NCBI RefSeq assembly: GCF_030063205.1
Contig: NZ_JASISQ010000001.1
Coordinates: 919,152 to 983,151 of the forward strand
DNA length: 64,000 bases
Reading direction: 5' to 3'
From: Arthrobacter antibioticus
Lineage (GTDB): Bacteria; Actinomycetota; Actinomycetes; Actinomycetales; Micrococcaceae
In this document: piece by piece, positions 18,547 to 28,139 of the stretch
How positions within the stretch are numbered: the first letter of the stretch is position 1
Layout: each line of letters starts with the position of its first letter
The notes under the pieces: model-generated
What the model was told of the DNA's origin: nothing
Seen by the model: the letters and a program-made list of their open reading frames with translations, nothing else
The model's database searches: none
Program-made: the position numbers and the translations under genes

Positions 18547-20313
18547 CTACTGTTCCTGTTCAGAAACGTCCCCGCTAAGGGCCCCAGCGTCAGCTTCCAC
18601 TGCATCGGTGGGTTTCAAGTCCTGAGACTGATGACCAAACGGGTCCATGCGCGGCCGCCGTTCTGGTTGAAGACGTCCACGAATCCGGGTGGTGAGCGAA
18701 CGCAAGTTCAGTAGTGGCGAATCCTGGTTAGGGCCTTCAACTTCCAGGCCATAGAAATCTCCGATGTGCTCAAGGAAGGCCATGCGCCTAGCCTTCTCGT
18801 AAGCGCGGGACTCACGGGAGAACGCCCGGTAGGTTGACCAACAAATCAGGATCAGCACCAAGCTGAAAGGCAAGGCGATGATGATCGCCGCCGTTTTCAA
18901 GGCGTTCAGTCCACCGGACAGCAGCAATGCACTGGCCAGCAGCGATGTGGCCAAGGTGAAGAAAATACGGATCCACGGCTTTGGTTCCACTTCCCCACCG
19001 CTGGCGATCATGCCCATCACCAAGGCGCCGGAGTCGGCTGAGGTCACGAAGAAGATTACGATCATCAGGATCGCTCCGATGGTAAGCACCCCTCCTGCAG
19101 GTACCTCAGCCAGCATGGCAAACAGTGCACCAGCGGCATCAACTGTTCCGTCAGGGCCCACCAACCCGCCCTTGCCGGAGAGCTCAGAATACAGCGCCGT
19201 TCCACCGAGAACGCTGAACCACAGCATTGTGAGCAAGGTCGGTACCAGAATCACTCCGGCCACGAATTGGCGCACCGTGCGACCCTTGGAAATCCGGGCA
19301 ATGAAGATACCCACAAAAGGCGCCCAGGATATCCACCAGCCCCAGTAGAACGTGGTCCACGTTGACTGCCAGGCTTCGCCCTCCGCGCCGGTGAAAGCAC
19401 TAACGTTGAAAGCCATCCCCACAAAATTCTGCAGGTAGTTGCCCGTGGACTGCACAAAGTTGCGCAGCAGGAACTGTGTGGGTCCAACCACCAGCAGGAA
19501 GACTACAAAAACACCGGCCAGGATGAGGTTGGTGTTCGAGAGCCATTTCATACCTTTGCCCACACCCGAGAGAACCGAGAACAACACCAGGCAGGTCACC
19601 ACCGCAATGATGACAAGGTCAATGAACATTGAAGAAGTGATCAGCCCGGCGCTTTCCAATCCCGCGCTGATTTGCAGCACGCCAAGGCCCAGTGAAGTGG
19701 CCACACCAAAGATCGTACCGACTAGAGCGATAACGTCAATCACGTTGCCCAGCCCTCCGCGGACTCTGCTTCCGAGCAGAGGCTCCAGCGTCCAGCGGAT
19801 CGATATTGGCCGTCCGCGTCGATGGATGGCGTAAGCCAAGGCAAGCCCGATGACTACGTAGATGGACCAGGCGTGTACTCCCCAGTGCAGGAAGGTCTGC
19901 GAGAGAGCGTGCTGAGCCAGCTCGCCGGGGGAACCGGTGGTGCCCGGCTTGGGGGAGGCATAGTGACTTAAGGGTTCGCTGACCCCGTAGAACACCAAAC
20001 CAATTCCCATTCCGGCGGCGAAGAGCAGGGCAAACCAGGAACCAACCGAGAACTCCGGTTCGTCGTCGTCCTTGCCGAGCTTAATATCGCCAAACTTACC
20101 GAAACCCACCCAGAGGCAGAAGATCACCAAAGCGGTGGCCAGCAGCACGTAGTACCAGTTAAAGTAGCCGACAATTGTGCTTTGGATCCCAGAAAACAGT
20201 GTCTCTGCGGCGTTGGGGGTGATGATGGCAAACAGCGTGAAAAATATGACGATCACGGCTGTGGGCCAAAAGACCCAGCGATGGACCCGAGGCTTAGATT
20301 TTGTTTCTGACAT
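18547..20313 (-). CDS. BCCT-family betaine/carnitine/choline transporter
   Basis: A 588-residue membrane transporter with about 12 helices. Family features include MGIGLVFYGVSEPLSHY, the aromatic-rich FLHWGVHAWSIYV helix and, further on, FYWGWWISWAPFVGIFIARIS. BCCT proteins bring in quaternary ammonium osmolytes such as glycine betaine, driven by sodium or protons. The hydrophilic C-terminal tail of roughly 70 residues is acidic and polar; such tails sense osmotic stress in corynebacterial BetP. It stands alone and the substrate cannot be fixed. Confidence 0.92.
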   Translation of the reverse strand: MSETKSKPRVHRWVFWPTAVIVIFFTLFAIITPNAAETLFSGIQSTIVGYFNWYYVLLATALVIFCLWVGFGKFGDIKLGKDDDEPEFSVGSWFALLFAAGMGIGLVFYGVSEPLSHYASPKPGTTGSPGELAQHALSQTFLHWGVHAWSIYVVIGLALAYAIHRRGRPISIRWTLEPLLGSRVRGGLGNVIDVIALVGTIFGVATSLGLGVLQISAGLESAGLITSSMFIDLVIIAVVTCLVLFSVLSGVGKGMKWLSNTNLILAGVFVVFLLVVGPTQFLLRNFVQSTGNYLQNFVGMAFNVSAFTGAEGEAWQSTWTTFYWGWWISWAPFVGIFIARISKGRTVRQFVAGVILVPTLLTMLWFSVLGGTALYSELSGKGGLVGPDGTVDAAGALFAMLAEVPAGGVLTIGAILMIVIFFVTSADSGALVMGMIASGGEVEPKPWIRIFFTLATSLLASALLLSGGLNALKTAAIIIALPFSLVLILICWSTYRAFSRESRAYEKARRMAFLEHIGDFYGLEVEGPNQDSPLLNLRSLTTRIRGRLQPERRPRMDPFGHQSQDLKPTDAVEADAGALSGDVSEQEQ

Positions 20314-20428
20314 TTTTCCAGCATAAGCGAATTTGTTTCAGCCATACCAAGTTTAAAACAAGGAGAAATACTCACACCACCGCCATGACGGGATTTCTTT
20401 CTCCCTCAAGTGAGCCGTTTCACCTCAC

Positions 20429-20857
20429 CTAGGAAGCTGGAACGAACTTCTCGTGACCGGCCGCGCGCAGCGCAACACGAATCTTCTCAGCGTTGGCGTC
20501 CATAACCGCTGGCTCCGGAGCGTTATCAACTGTTTCGAAATCGAAGTTCTCCATCCCGTAGGCCGGGAAGACGTGCACGTGCAGGTGCTCAACTTCAAAG
20601 CCGGCGATGGTCAGTCCTGAGCGAGGAGCATCGAAGGCGGCTAGTTGGGCCTGGCCAATCGTGTGAGCAACCAGCATTAGCTTGCTCACAAGCTCCGGTG
20701 CTGCATCCGTCCACTTGTCCACTTCCAACCGGGGCACAACCAGCACGTGTCCATCAGTCAAAGGACCAATGGTCAGAAATGACACGCAGTCCGCGTCCTT
20801 CCAGACGAATCGGCCGGGAATCTCGCCATTGATAATTTTACTGAACAAAGTACTCAA
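20429..20857 (-). CDS. HIT-family nucleotide-binding hydrolase
   Basis: A 142-residue histidine-triad protein. The HxHxH motif is His91-Leu-His93-Val-His95, followed by VFP. HIT proteins hydrolyse nucleoside phosphoramidates and related AMP compounds. The start is a TTG at 20857 (MSTLFSKIINGEIPGRFVW), supported by GGGAG 6 bases upstream and by family alignment of that N-terminus. It follows the alcohol dehydrogenase by 33 bases on the same strand and may be its operon partner. Confidence 0.92.
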   Translation of the reverse strand: MSTLFSKIINGEIPGRFVWKDADCVSFLTIGPLTDGHVLVVPRLEVDKWTDAAPELVSKLMLVAHTIGQAQLAAFDAPRSGLTIAGFEVEHLHVHVFPAYGMENFDFETVDNAPEPAVMDANAEKIRVALRAAGHEKFVPAS

Positions 20858-20890
20858 GAATTACTCCCTAAAGAAGGTAAAAAAGAAGAG

Positions 20891-21940
20891 TTAAAGAGTG
20901 CTTGCATCAAGCACGAATCGGTATTTGACGTCACCGGCAACCATCCGGTCGTAGGCCTTGTCCAATTCGCTGGCTGACACCATTTCAATATCGCAGACAA
21001 CACCGTGTTCGGCACAGAAGTCAAGCATTTCCTGGGTCTCAGCAATCCCGCCAATCAAGGAACCGCCGTAAGCGAGACGCTTGCGAATCAGCAGCCCCGG
21101 TTCCACAGCCGGCATCTCTTCCGACGGCAGACCCAACTGGATCAACGCACCGTCACGGGCCAGGGTTCGCAGGTAAGGGTTAAGATCGTGAACCGCAGCC
21201 ACAGTGTCCAAAATGGCGTTCAATGTATGCTTTGCCCCGGCCATTGAATCGCTGTCGGTGGAGATCACCACGTTATCTGCACCAAGGGCCAGAGCGGCAT
21301 CAACCTTCGCCGGAGAGGTTGTAAAAACAGTAACCTTGGCCCCGAGTGCCTTGGCGATCTTCACACCCATGTGGCCAAGACCGCCCAAACCAATCACACC
21401 CACACTGTCTCCGTCCTGAACATCCAGGTAGCGCAGTGGTGAGTACGTGGTGACGCCGGCACATAGCAGAGGTGCTGCAGCTGCCGGGTCCATGCCTTCG
21501 GGAATGTGCAAAACATAGTTTTCATCCACAACAATGGCTTGTGAATAGCCGCCTTGGGTGATGACTGAACCATTGCGTTTATCCGGTGCACCGTAGGTAC
21601 CAACCATGCCAACTTCACAGTACTGCTCAAAGCCTTCCAAGCATGAGTCGCATTCCCGGCAGGAATCAACCATGCAGCCAACACCAACGCGCTGGCCCAC
21701 AGTGAAGCCCTCCACGGAATCGCCAACGCGGCTAACAATGCCAACAATTTCATGCCCGGGTACCAGCGGGTACTTTGTGGTTCCCCATTCCGAGCGGATG
21801 CTGTGCACATCAGAGTGGCACAGTCCACAGAATTCAATAGCAATTTCAACATCGTGGGCACCTGGTTCACGGCGTTCGATGGTGCTGGGCGTGAGCCCGG
21901 AGGTGGGTGATTGAGCTGCATATGCTTTTACGGGGGTCAT
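20891..21940 (-). CDS. Zinc-dependent NAD(P) alcohol dehydrogenase (cinnamyl/aldehyde reductase type)
   Basis: A 349-residue medium-chain dehydrogenase/reductase. Catalytic zinc ligands are visible in FCGLCHSD (Cys41) and VPGHEIVG; the structural zinc comes from CRECDSCLEGFEQYC. The cofactor loop is GLGGLGHMG. This pattern fits the broad-range aldehyde reductases of the cinnamyl alcohol dehydrogenase branch. Its ATG overlaps the sulfurtransferase stop (ATGA), so the two are coupled, which is an unexpected pairing for an aldehyde reductase. Confidence 0.9.
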   Translation of the reverse strand: MTPVKAYAAQSPTSGLTPSTIERREPGAHDVEIAIEFCGLCHSDVHSIRSEWGTTKYPLVPGHEIVGIVSRVGDSVEGFTVGQRVGVGCMVDSCRECDSCLEGFEQYCEVGMVGTYGAPDKRNGSVITQGGYSQAIVVDENYVLHIPEGMDPAAAAPLLCAGVTTYSPLRYLDVQDGDSVGVIGLGGLGHMGVKIAKALGAKVTVFTTSPAKVDAALALGADNVVISTDSDSMAGAKHTLNAILDTVAAVHDLNPYLRTLARDGALIQLGLPSEEMPAVEPGLLIRKRLAYGGSLIGGIAETQEMLDFCAEHGVVCDIEMVSASELDKAYDRMVAGDVKYRFVLDASTL

Positions 21941-22800
21941 GGACCAAGCCTATCGCCGTTGGTGTCCATCCCAACAGTGGGAACAGTTTCTACCGCCCGC
22001 TCGCCCTGGTTTGACCAGGCAGACCACGACCCCGGATAAAGTGCCGCCTTGAAGCCGGCTATTTCAAGGGCAGCGATCTGATGCGCGGCGGTGACGCCAG
22101 AACCGCAATAAACAGCCACGGAACTTCCAGGGGCTACTCCCAATGCCGTAAATCTGGCATGCAGCTTATCCGCCGCTAAAAATGAGGCATCCGGCGCCAA
22201 ATTTTCGGCTGTTGGCGCACTGACAGCGCCGGGAATATGCCCGGCTCTCGGGTCAATCGGCTCCACTTCGCCCCGGTACCGCTCCCCTGCCCTGGCATCC
22301 AACAACACCCCGTCGAAGTTAGCTGCACCATCACTATCGATGGTTTCCATCGCCCCAAAATGTACGACGGCGTTGCCCGGCTCCGGCTGTACCTCACCGT
22401 CTTCGAGCGGCAGTTTAGCCAAACGCCAAGCTGCCAGCCCGCCGTCGAGCAAGTAAACATTCGCCAAGCCCGCGTGGCGCAAGAGCCACCAGGCACGGGC
22501 AGCCGCGGTGGCGCCGGAGTCGTCGTAAACCACGACTGTGTCATTTTCATTGATGCCCCACATGCGGACTGTGTGGGCAAAGTCGGCCTCGGCGGGCAAA
22601 GGGTGGCGGCCATCCTGGGGAACCCCGTGGGATGCCAGTTGAGAATTCATGTCCCCGAAGACGGCACCGGGAATGTGCCCGGCCAGGTAATGCTCATGGC
22701 CGTGCGGGTCCCCCAGCGCCCACCGCACATCCAGCAGCACTGTTCGTTTGTTTTGACTCAACCGGTCGTTGAGGTTTGCAACACTGATCAGAACTGACAT
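21937..22800 (-). CDS. Thiosulfate/3-mercaptopyruvate sulfurtransferase (tandem rhodanese)
   Basis: A 287-residue protein with two rhodanese domains. The N-terminal one (about 10-130) is inactive, while the C-terminal one holds the persulfide cysteine Cys232 in VYCGSGVTA. That loop resembles 3-mercaptopyruvate sulfurtransferases more than the CRKGVT loop of thiosulfate enzymes. The start at ATG 22800 is fixed by a perfect AAGGAG six bases away; the open frame continues upstream but is not supported. It is divergent from a cysteine desulfhydrase-like gene, suggesting a sulfur-handling locus. Confidence 0.92.
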   Translation of the reverse strand: MSVLISVANLNDRLSQNKRTVLLDVRWALGDPHGHEHYLAGHIPGAVFGDMNSQLASHGVPQDGRHPLPAEADFAHTVRMWGINENDTVVVYDDSGATAAARAWWLLRHAGLANVYLLDGGLAAWRLAKLPLEDGEVQPEPGNAVVHFGAMETIDSDGAANFDGVLLDARAGERYRGEVEPIDPRAGHIPGAVSAPTAENLAPDASFLAADKLHARFTALGVAPGSSVAVYCGSGVTAAHQIAALEIAGFKAALYPGSWSAWSNQGERAVETVPTVGMDTNGDRLGP

Positions 22801-22857
22801 TTGCGGCTCCTTGGTCGTTGAGGAAACGGACTCCACGAACAAATCTACGCCAGTGCA

Positions 22858-22870
22858 TACACTTGGTTTT
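22858..22870 (+). promoter_or_regulatory. Candidate leaderless promoter of the cysteine desulfhydrase gene
   Basis: TACACT (22858-22863) ends 7 bases before the ATG at 22871, the same geometry as at argS. No Shine-Dalgarno sequence is present. No good -35 box is seen. Confidence 0.45.
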
Positions 22871-23980
22871 ATGAACCCAACAGCATCGAACACTTCCGCC
22901 GTGTCCACAGCGCACGCGGATAGGGTGTGGACCCGTACCGCGATTGGTAAAGTGCAGGCCGAGAACAACCGCTCAGCTGACACCCATCTGTACAAGATCG
23001 AGCTGCCTGCGCTGTGGGGCGTTGACCTGTATGTGAAGGATGAGTCGTGCCATAGGACCGGCAGCTTAAAGCATCGCTTGGCCAGGTCCCTGTTCCTGTT
23101 TGCACTGGTAAATGGGCAGATTAATGAGGGCACCACAGTGGTGGAAGCGAGCTCCGGCAGCACAGCGGTTTCTGAAGCTTATTTTGCGCAACTGCTTGGC
23201 CTGGACTTCGTTGCCGTGATGACCCGTTCCACAAGCCCGGAAAAGATTGCCTTAATTGAGCAGTTTGGTGGGCGCTGCCACTTGGTTGATCAGGCCGATG
23301 AGGTGTATTCGGCAGCCACAGCCATTGCCACCGAACACAACGGCCACTACATGGATCAATTCACCTATGCCGAACGGGCCACCGATTGGCGTGGCAATAA
23401 CAACATCGCCGAATCCATTTTCAATCAGTTGGAGCATGAGCGGTTCCCTGATCCCAGCTGGGTGGTTGTTGGTGCCGGCACTGGCGGTACTTCGGCCACG
23501 ATTGGCCGTTACATTCGTTACCACGGCCACAGCACCCAGCTTGCCGTGGTTGATCCCGAGGGTTCAGCGTTTTATCCGGCGTGGAAATCTGGGGATCTTT
23601 CCATTGTCACAGGAAACTCTTCCCGGATCGAAGGCATTGGGCGCCCGCGAGTGGAGCCCAGTTTTGTCCCTGGCGTGATTGATACCATGATGGAAATTCC
23701 TGACGCCGCATCCGTGGCAGCCATGATGCACTTTGAACACCTGACCGGGTTGCATGCAGGACCCTCCACCGGCACAAATTTGTGGGGCGTATGGCAGCTG
23801 GTGGCGCAGATGATTGCCAAGGGTGAAGGTGGCAGCATTGTGACATTGATGTGCGACGGCGGCGAACGCTACGGTGGCAGCTACAACAACGCGCAATGGC
23901 TGGGTGAGAAGGGGCTGGATCCGGCACCCCATCTGCAGGCCATCGAGGACTTTTTTGCCAGTGGTCTTTGGCACAGCTAA
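22871..23980 (+). CDS. cds1: PLP-dependent cysteine desulfhydrase, Cds1-like
   Basis: A 369-residue fold-II PLP enzyme of the cysteine synthase family. Lys67 in [12 protein letters not shown] is the Schiff-base lysine. Then come [32 protein letters not shown] and [17 protein letters not shown]. From memory these long segments closely match the mycobacterial Cds1 (Rv3684) family, which degrades cysteine to pyruvate, ammonia and H2S. The start at ATG 22871 avoids an upstream extension that overlaps the divergent gene. Symbol is by similarity; ordinary cysteine synthase activity is the alternative. Confidence 0.85.
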   Translation: MNPTASNTSAVSTAHADRVWTRTAIGKVQAENNRSADTHLYKIELPALWGVDLYVKDESCHRTGSLKHRLARSLFLFALVNGQINEGTTVVEASSGSTAVSEAYFAQLLGLDFVAVMTRSTSPEKIALIEQFGGRCHLVDQADEVYSAATAIATEHNGHYMDQFTYAERATDWRGNNNIAESIFNQLEHERFPDPSWVVVGAGTGGTSATIGRYIRYHGHSTQLAVVDPEGSAFYPAWKSGDLSIVTGNSSRIEGIGRPRVEPSFVPGVIDTMMEIPDAASVAAMMHFEHLTGLHAGPSTGTNLWGVWQLVAQMIAKGEGGSIVTLMCDGGERYGGSYNNAQWLGEKGLDPAPHLQAIEDFFASGLWHS

Positions 23981-24028
23981 GCCACTCCCGCTCACGGCTC
24001 CTCGGCGTGCTTTCCTGAAGTGTTCAGG

Positions 24029-24685
24029 CTAGATTTCCACCGATTGCCCGGCGTGCAGGTGCCGGAACTTCACTCCATGAAGTCCGCCAATCCTGGCGAT
24101 ATGGGACTCCGTGAACGCCAATCCCTGCTCGTTAAGCAGCCCGTCGTGGATCTGAAAGGCGTGCGGGGCCCGGACCGAGACAACAAAGTCAACCACTTCA
24201 CAGACTTTTGACCAGGGCGCGTGAACCGGCACCAAAAGCGTACCCACACTCACCCCGTGGGGGACTATCAGCGAATCTCCGGGGTGGTAGAGGTCATCGT
24301 CGATTAAGTACCCCACGTTGGCCACAACCGGAATCGAGGGATGGATTACTGCGTGTTGACCGCCAAAACATTGCACGGCGAATCCTGCAACAGCAAAAGT
24401 ATCACCGGCAGCGGCGTCAAGGATCCGTCCTTCATAGCCAGAGGCCCGTATCCTCAGGTCCCGAGCCACACCAGCCGGGGCGTAAACCAGTAACGCTGGT
24501 GCGTTGGCCAGAGCGTGAGCCAGCACCTCGCCGTCGTAATGATCGGCGTGTTCGTGGGTAATGAGCGCAGCGTCGGCGCCTTCAAGGGCTGTGGCCGACT
24601 CGGAGAAAACACCCGGGTCCAGGACCAACACACGGCCATCCTGCTCAAGGCGAACGCAAGCGTGGGTGTACTTTGTGAGCAACAT
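24029..24685 (-). CDS. Metallo-beta-lactamase-fold hydrolase (UlaG-like)
   Basis: A 218-residue protein of the UlaG/YtnP-like branch. It opens MLLTKYTHACVRLEQDGRVLVLDPG and carries the metal motif THEHADHYD, with later His/Asp ligands in LYHPGDSL. Members are metal-dependent phosphoesterases or lactonases; the substrate is unknown. ATG 24685 matches the family N-terminus, and TATGCT ends 6 bases before it, suggesting a leaderless mRNA. It is divergent from the Fur-family gene. Confidence 0.85.
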   Translation of the reverse strand: MLLTKYTHACVRLEQDGRVLVLDPGVFSESATALEGADAALITHEHADHYDGEVLAHALANAPALLVYAPAGVARDLRIRASGYEGRILDAAAGDTFAVAGFAVQCFGGQHAVIHPSIPVVANVGYLIDDDLYHPGDSLIVPHGVSVGTLLVPVHAPWSKVCEVVDFVVSVRAPHAFQIHDGLLNEQGLAFTESHIARIGGLHGVKFRHLHAGQSVEI

Positions 24686-24801
24686 GCTGCCAGCATATGC
24701 CTGACTCCCCCGCCCCACCATGGAATGCACGCACAAATGTTCCCCTGCAGGTGCGCTAGGCTGGTTGATTGAATCCCGCAACGAGGAAATGAGTTGGCAC
24801 A

Positions 24802-25212
24802 ATGTCAGATGTCCCGGTGAAGGAGCAGCGCGTCACCAAGCAGCGCATCGCTATCAGCGCCGCCATGGACACCTTGGATGACTTTGTCAGCACGCAGGAA
24901 CTGCACCGTAAACTGCATGGGCAAGGTACCCGGGTTTCCCTGGCCACAACCTACAGGATCTTGGCGTCCATGGCCGAAGAGGGACTACTGGATACCCTGC
25001 GCAACGGTGACGGTGAGGCCGTTTACCGTCGCTGCAACGCCACAAACCACCACCACCATCTGCTGTGTAGAAACTGTGGCAAAACCGTAGAGGTTGAGGC
25101 GCCGGCGGTGGAAAGCTGGGCGGCCAGGATCGCCCAAGAAAACGGTTTCACCCAAGTTCAGCACACAGTGGAAATCTACGGTCTCTGCCCGGAGTGCTCG
25201 GCCAAGAGATAG
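24802..25212 (+). CDS. zur: Fur-family metalloregulator, probably Zur
   Basis: A 136-residue regulator with an N-terminal winged helix (STQELHRKL, VSLATTYRILASMAEEGLLD) and a C-terminal dimerisation domain. Metal-binding residues are seen in NHHHHLLCRNCGK and at the C-terminal GLCPECSAKR, which supplies the structural Cys4 zinc site. The ATG is preceded by GAGGAAATGAG. The zinc-type ABC operon lies 1.1 kb downstream in opposite orientation, behind an AT-rich palindrome, so a zinc-uptake regulator is the best reading. An iron role cannot be excluded. Confidence 0.85.
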   Translation: MSDVPVKEQRVTKQRIAISAAMDTLDDFVSTQELHRKLHGQGTRVSLATTYRILASMAEEGLLDTLRNGDGEAVYRRCNATNHHHHLLCRNCGKTVEVEAPAVESWAARIAQENGFTQVQHTVEIYGLCPECSAKR

Positions 25213-25250
25213 ACTCGCTAGGCGTTGATGTGAACTGGCATACTAATGCC

Positions 25251-26363
25251 ATGAACCGCAATGAACGTTCCCACAAAACCTCGGCTACCGAGCTCAAAGG
25301 AGCGCGCACCCTAGCGCCGTCGATGTTTGCCAGCAGCCCTTTCCGTTGGGGTTTCACAGTGACTCTTGGGGTGCTAGTAGCTCTGCTGCTGGCGTTCACA
25401 ATCAGCAACCTCACCAATGTGCTTTTTGCAGTCTTTGCTGCCCTGTTCATTAGCCTCGGTTTGGACCCGCTTGTCCGCTGGTTTCAACGCAAGGGTTTGA
25501 GCCGGGCCATGTCGCTGCTGACAGTGATCCTGCTCTTCATACTCGTTGTTGTGGGCCTTGTTGCCTTGATCACCCCTCTCATTGTTGAACAGTCAAACCA
25601 TCTAGTCGCTACCCTGCCGGGACAGGTTCAGGCGATGCAAACGGATGGGTGGTTCGATGACCTTAATAAGAAAACCAACGGAATGGCTCAGCAGGCCCTT
25701 GTTTGGGTCAACTCCTTGTTGACTGACCCGAAGATTTGGGCTCAGGTTGGTGGAGGTGCGCTTGCCGTAGGCGTAGCGCTTGCCAGTGGTTTCTCTACGG
25801 GTCTATTCATCTTTATCTTAACGATCTACTTTGTGGCAACGCTGGATACCATGAAGAAAGCCGGCTACTCGCTCATCGACGCATCCAAGCGCGAAACAGT
25901 GATCAGCTATGCCGAGCGGATCATGGACTCGATTGGCCGCTACCTTAGCGGCATGGCGGTTCTTGCCGCGATCAACGCCGTCTATAGTTTTATTCTGCTT
26001 ACTGTGGTGGGCTCCCCCTATGCCGTCATCATTGCAACCCTGGCCCTCTTCGTTACCTTGATTCCTTTAGTGGGAACGGTGCTGACCACCGCGTTGATGA
26101 CAATGGTGGCTTTGTTCACCTCACCCACTGCTGCCCTGATCGTTTTGATTGCGATGCTTGTCTACATGCAGCTTGAAGCGTATGTATTTACGCCAAAAGT
26201 CATGAGTAAAGCCGTTCATGTGCCCGGCTCAATCGTACTGATCTCTGCATTGGCCGGCGGTACACTTCTTGGCCTGGCCGGGGCCCTGGTGGCGATCCCG
26301 ATCTCAGCCGGGATCATCTTGATCATTCGTGAAGTGGTGATACCAGCCCGGGCTAAGCGCTAA
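25251..26363 (+). CDS. AI-2E family transporter (PerM-like permease)
   Basis: A 370-residue membrane protein of the AI-2E/UPF0118 family. It has two N-terminal helices, a soluble region (about 90-160), then a hydrophobic C-terminal bundle with the family segments LVTLIPLVGT and ALVAIPISAG. Proteins of this fold include autoinducer exporters and sodium/proton antiporters, so the substrate is open. The start at ATG 25251 (MNRNERSHKT) clears the zur stop by 38 bases; an upstream in-frame codon lies inside zur. It converges on znuB. Confidence 0.85.
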   Translation: MNRNERSHKTSATELKGARTLAPSMFASSPFRWGFTVTLGVLVALLLAFTISNLTNVLFAVFAALFISLGLDPLVRWFQRKGLSRAMSLLTVILLFILVVVGLVALITPLIVEQSNHLVATLPGQVQAMQTDGWFDDLNKKTNGMAQQALVWVNSLLTDPKIWAQVGGGALAVGVALASGFSTGLFIFILTIYFVATLDTMKKAGYSLIDASKRETVISYAERIMDSIGRYLSGMAVLAAINAVYSFILLTVVGSPYAVIIATLALFVTLIPLVGTVLTTALMTMVALFTSPTAALIVLIAMLVYMQLEAYVFTPKVMSKAVHVPGSIVLISALAGGTLLGLAGALVAIPISAGIILIIREVVIPARAKR

Positions 26364-27225
26364 CCGCTCGCGTTGCCCAACCACGACGCCTGCGCCAGGC
26401 ACCGGCCACTTTACAGATCAGGTAAATCACAAAGGACAGCGTTGTCACGTAGGGACTGATGGGGATACTGCCACCCAGTGCCAGCATGATGCCGCCAACA
26501 GTTGAGATCATGGCAAAAGCCACGCTCAGCAGCACCACCATACGCGGCGCCGCCGTGACCTGCAGGGCGGCAGCAGCAGGGGTAATTAACAACGCCAGTA
26601 CAAGCAACGCCCCAACCACTTGAATCGAAAGTGCAACGGCGATGCCCAGCAAGAACATGAAGGCCAGCGAAAGGCTCCGTACGGGAACCCCACGCGCTGT
26701 AGCAATGTCTGGGTCTGCGCTAGCGAAGGTCAGCGGCCGCCAGATCAGCGCCAGCCCTGCCACAACCACAAGCGCCGTGCCAGCCAGAACGGAGAGCGCG
26801 GTGGTGTCAACCGAGACAATCTGACCTGTCAGCAAACCAAATTTATTGGCGGCGCGGCCCTCATAAAGGGATAAAAACAGGATTCCAAGTCCCAGCCCAA
26901 AAGGCATTATGACGCCAATGACCGAGTTCTTTTCACGAGCCCGGACCCCCATCACTCCCAGCAATAAAGCCGCAAGGATTGAGCCAACAAGGGATCCAAA
27001 GATGACATCCGCGCCGATCAACAGCGCAAAAGCTGCTCCGGCAAAAGAAAGTTCTGCTATCCCGTGAACGGCAAAAGCAAGGTCGCGCATCATGACGAAT
27101 GTGCCAATGAGCCCGCCTACAACGCCCAGAATGGCACCGGCGAGCAAAGTGTCCCTGAACAGGGGAAGGAGTTCGCCGTAGTTGGTGAAGTTAAAAACTG
27201 CGTCGCTAAAATCCAGCCAATTCAT
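26353..27225 (-). CDS. znuB: Zinc/manganese ABC transporter permease
   Basis: A 290-residue ABC-3 family permease with about eight helices. MMRDLAFAVHGIAELSFAGAAF is a clear family segment. With ZnuC and ZnuA it forms a high-affinity divalent metal importer, most likely for zinc. Its ATG overlaps the znuC stop by four bases (ATGA). The C-terminus ends in a basic tail (AWRRRRGWATRAVSA) that overlaps the end of the convergent AI-2E gene by 11 bases. Confidence 0.9.
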   Translation of the reverse strand: MNWLDFSDAVFNFTNYGELLPLFRDTLLAGAILGVVGGLIGTFVMMRDLAFAVHGIAELSFAGAAFALLIGADVIFGSLVGSILAALLLGVMGVRAREKNSVIGVIMPFGLGLGILFLSLYEGRAANKFGLLTGQIVSVDTTALSVLAGTALVVVAGLALIWRPLTFASADPDIATARGVPVRSLSLAFMFLLGIAVALSIQVVGALLVLALLITPAAAALQVTAAPRMVVLLSVAFAMISTVGGIMLALGGSIPISPYVTTLSFVIYLICKVAGAWRRRRGWATRAVSA

Positions 27226-28139
27226 GAATTTTCCTGCCTATGCATGCGTTCTACCCGTGCTAAGCCGTCAGGGCTGCCCGCGTCGGGTGAAGTGCTTGCG
27301 ATATGGCTAGCTTCTCGATGCGCATGCTCCACGTGTTGGCCTTGGGTATGTCCATCAATGACTGAGTCGGGCCGGCCCACAACAACCAGCCGGCCCCCCA
27401 CATTAAGTACCTCCACTTGAGTGCCATACAGCTTTGAGAGCACCTCGGAGCGCATAACTTCTTCGGGGGTGCCCAGCGTAAACCGGCCACCGGCCAGGTA
27501 CAGCACCCTGTCCACGTGTTCTAAGATCGGGTTGATCTCATGGGTGACAAAGACCACGGCAGTTCCGTTGTCCTTGGCTTGTTTACCCACCAAAGCGCTG
27601 ACTGCCTTTTGATGATGCATGTCAAGGGAGAGCAGCGGTTCATCGCACAGCAAGACTTTGGGATTAGCTGCCATGGCCTGGGCGATTCGCAGCCTCTGCT
27701 GTTCACCGCCTGAAAGCATTCCCACAGGGATATGTGCGTAGCTGGTTGCACCCACTTTTTGAAGCAACTCATCCACACGTTTGCGGTACGCCTTGCCGCG
27801 GATGCGAAAACCCCACTTATCACCGTCCACGCCAAGCCCTACAAGGTCACGGGCTCGCAGTGCAGTATCGAGCGCAAAATTTCTTTGCTGGGGAACGTAA
27901 CCAATACTGCGATTGCCACGTTTGGCGGGCGCCCCATCCACTGTTAGCAGCCCGGAACTTAGCGGAGTTAGTCCCAGAAGGATTTTGAGGAAACTGGTTT
28001 TACCGCTCCCATTAGCGCCTAGAACGGCAAGAAATTCACCGGGGCGTACCTCTAGGTTCAGGTCCTGCCAGAGGGTACGCGTCCCGTAATTCAAGGTGCC
28101 ACGTTTGAGCGTGATCACGGCTGGGACCGGTGCGCTCAT
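27222..28139 (-). CDS. znuC: Zinc/manganese ABC transporter ATPase
   Basis: A 305-residue ABC ATPase with Walker A (GANGSGKTS), signature LSGGEQQRLRIAQA, Walker B (VLLCDEPLLSLD) and the H-loop (VFVTHE). The start at ATG 28139 (MSAPVPAVITL) overlaps the znuA stop by four bases and removes an upstream extension lying inside znuA. The last 50 residues are His-rich (HTQGQHVEHAHREASH), a plausible zinc-sensing or storage tail seen in some metal transporters. Confidence 0.92.
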   Translation of the reverse strand: MSAPVPAVITLKRGTLNYGTRTLWQDLNLEVRPGEFLAVLGANGSGKTSFLKILLGLTPLSSGLLTVDGAPAKRGNRSIGYVPQQRNFALDTALRARDLVGLGVDGDKWGFRIRGKAYRKRVDELLQKVGATSYAHIPVGMLSGGEQQRLRIAQAMAANPKVLLCDEPLLSLDMHHQKAVSALVGKQAKDNGTAVVFVTHEINPILEHVDRVLYLAGGRFTLGTPEEVMRSEVLSKLYGTQVEVLNVGGRLVVVGRPDSVIDGHTQGQHVEHAHREASHIASTSPDAGSPDGLARVERMHRQENS

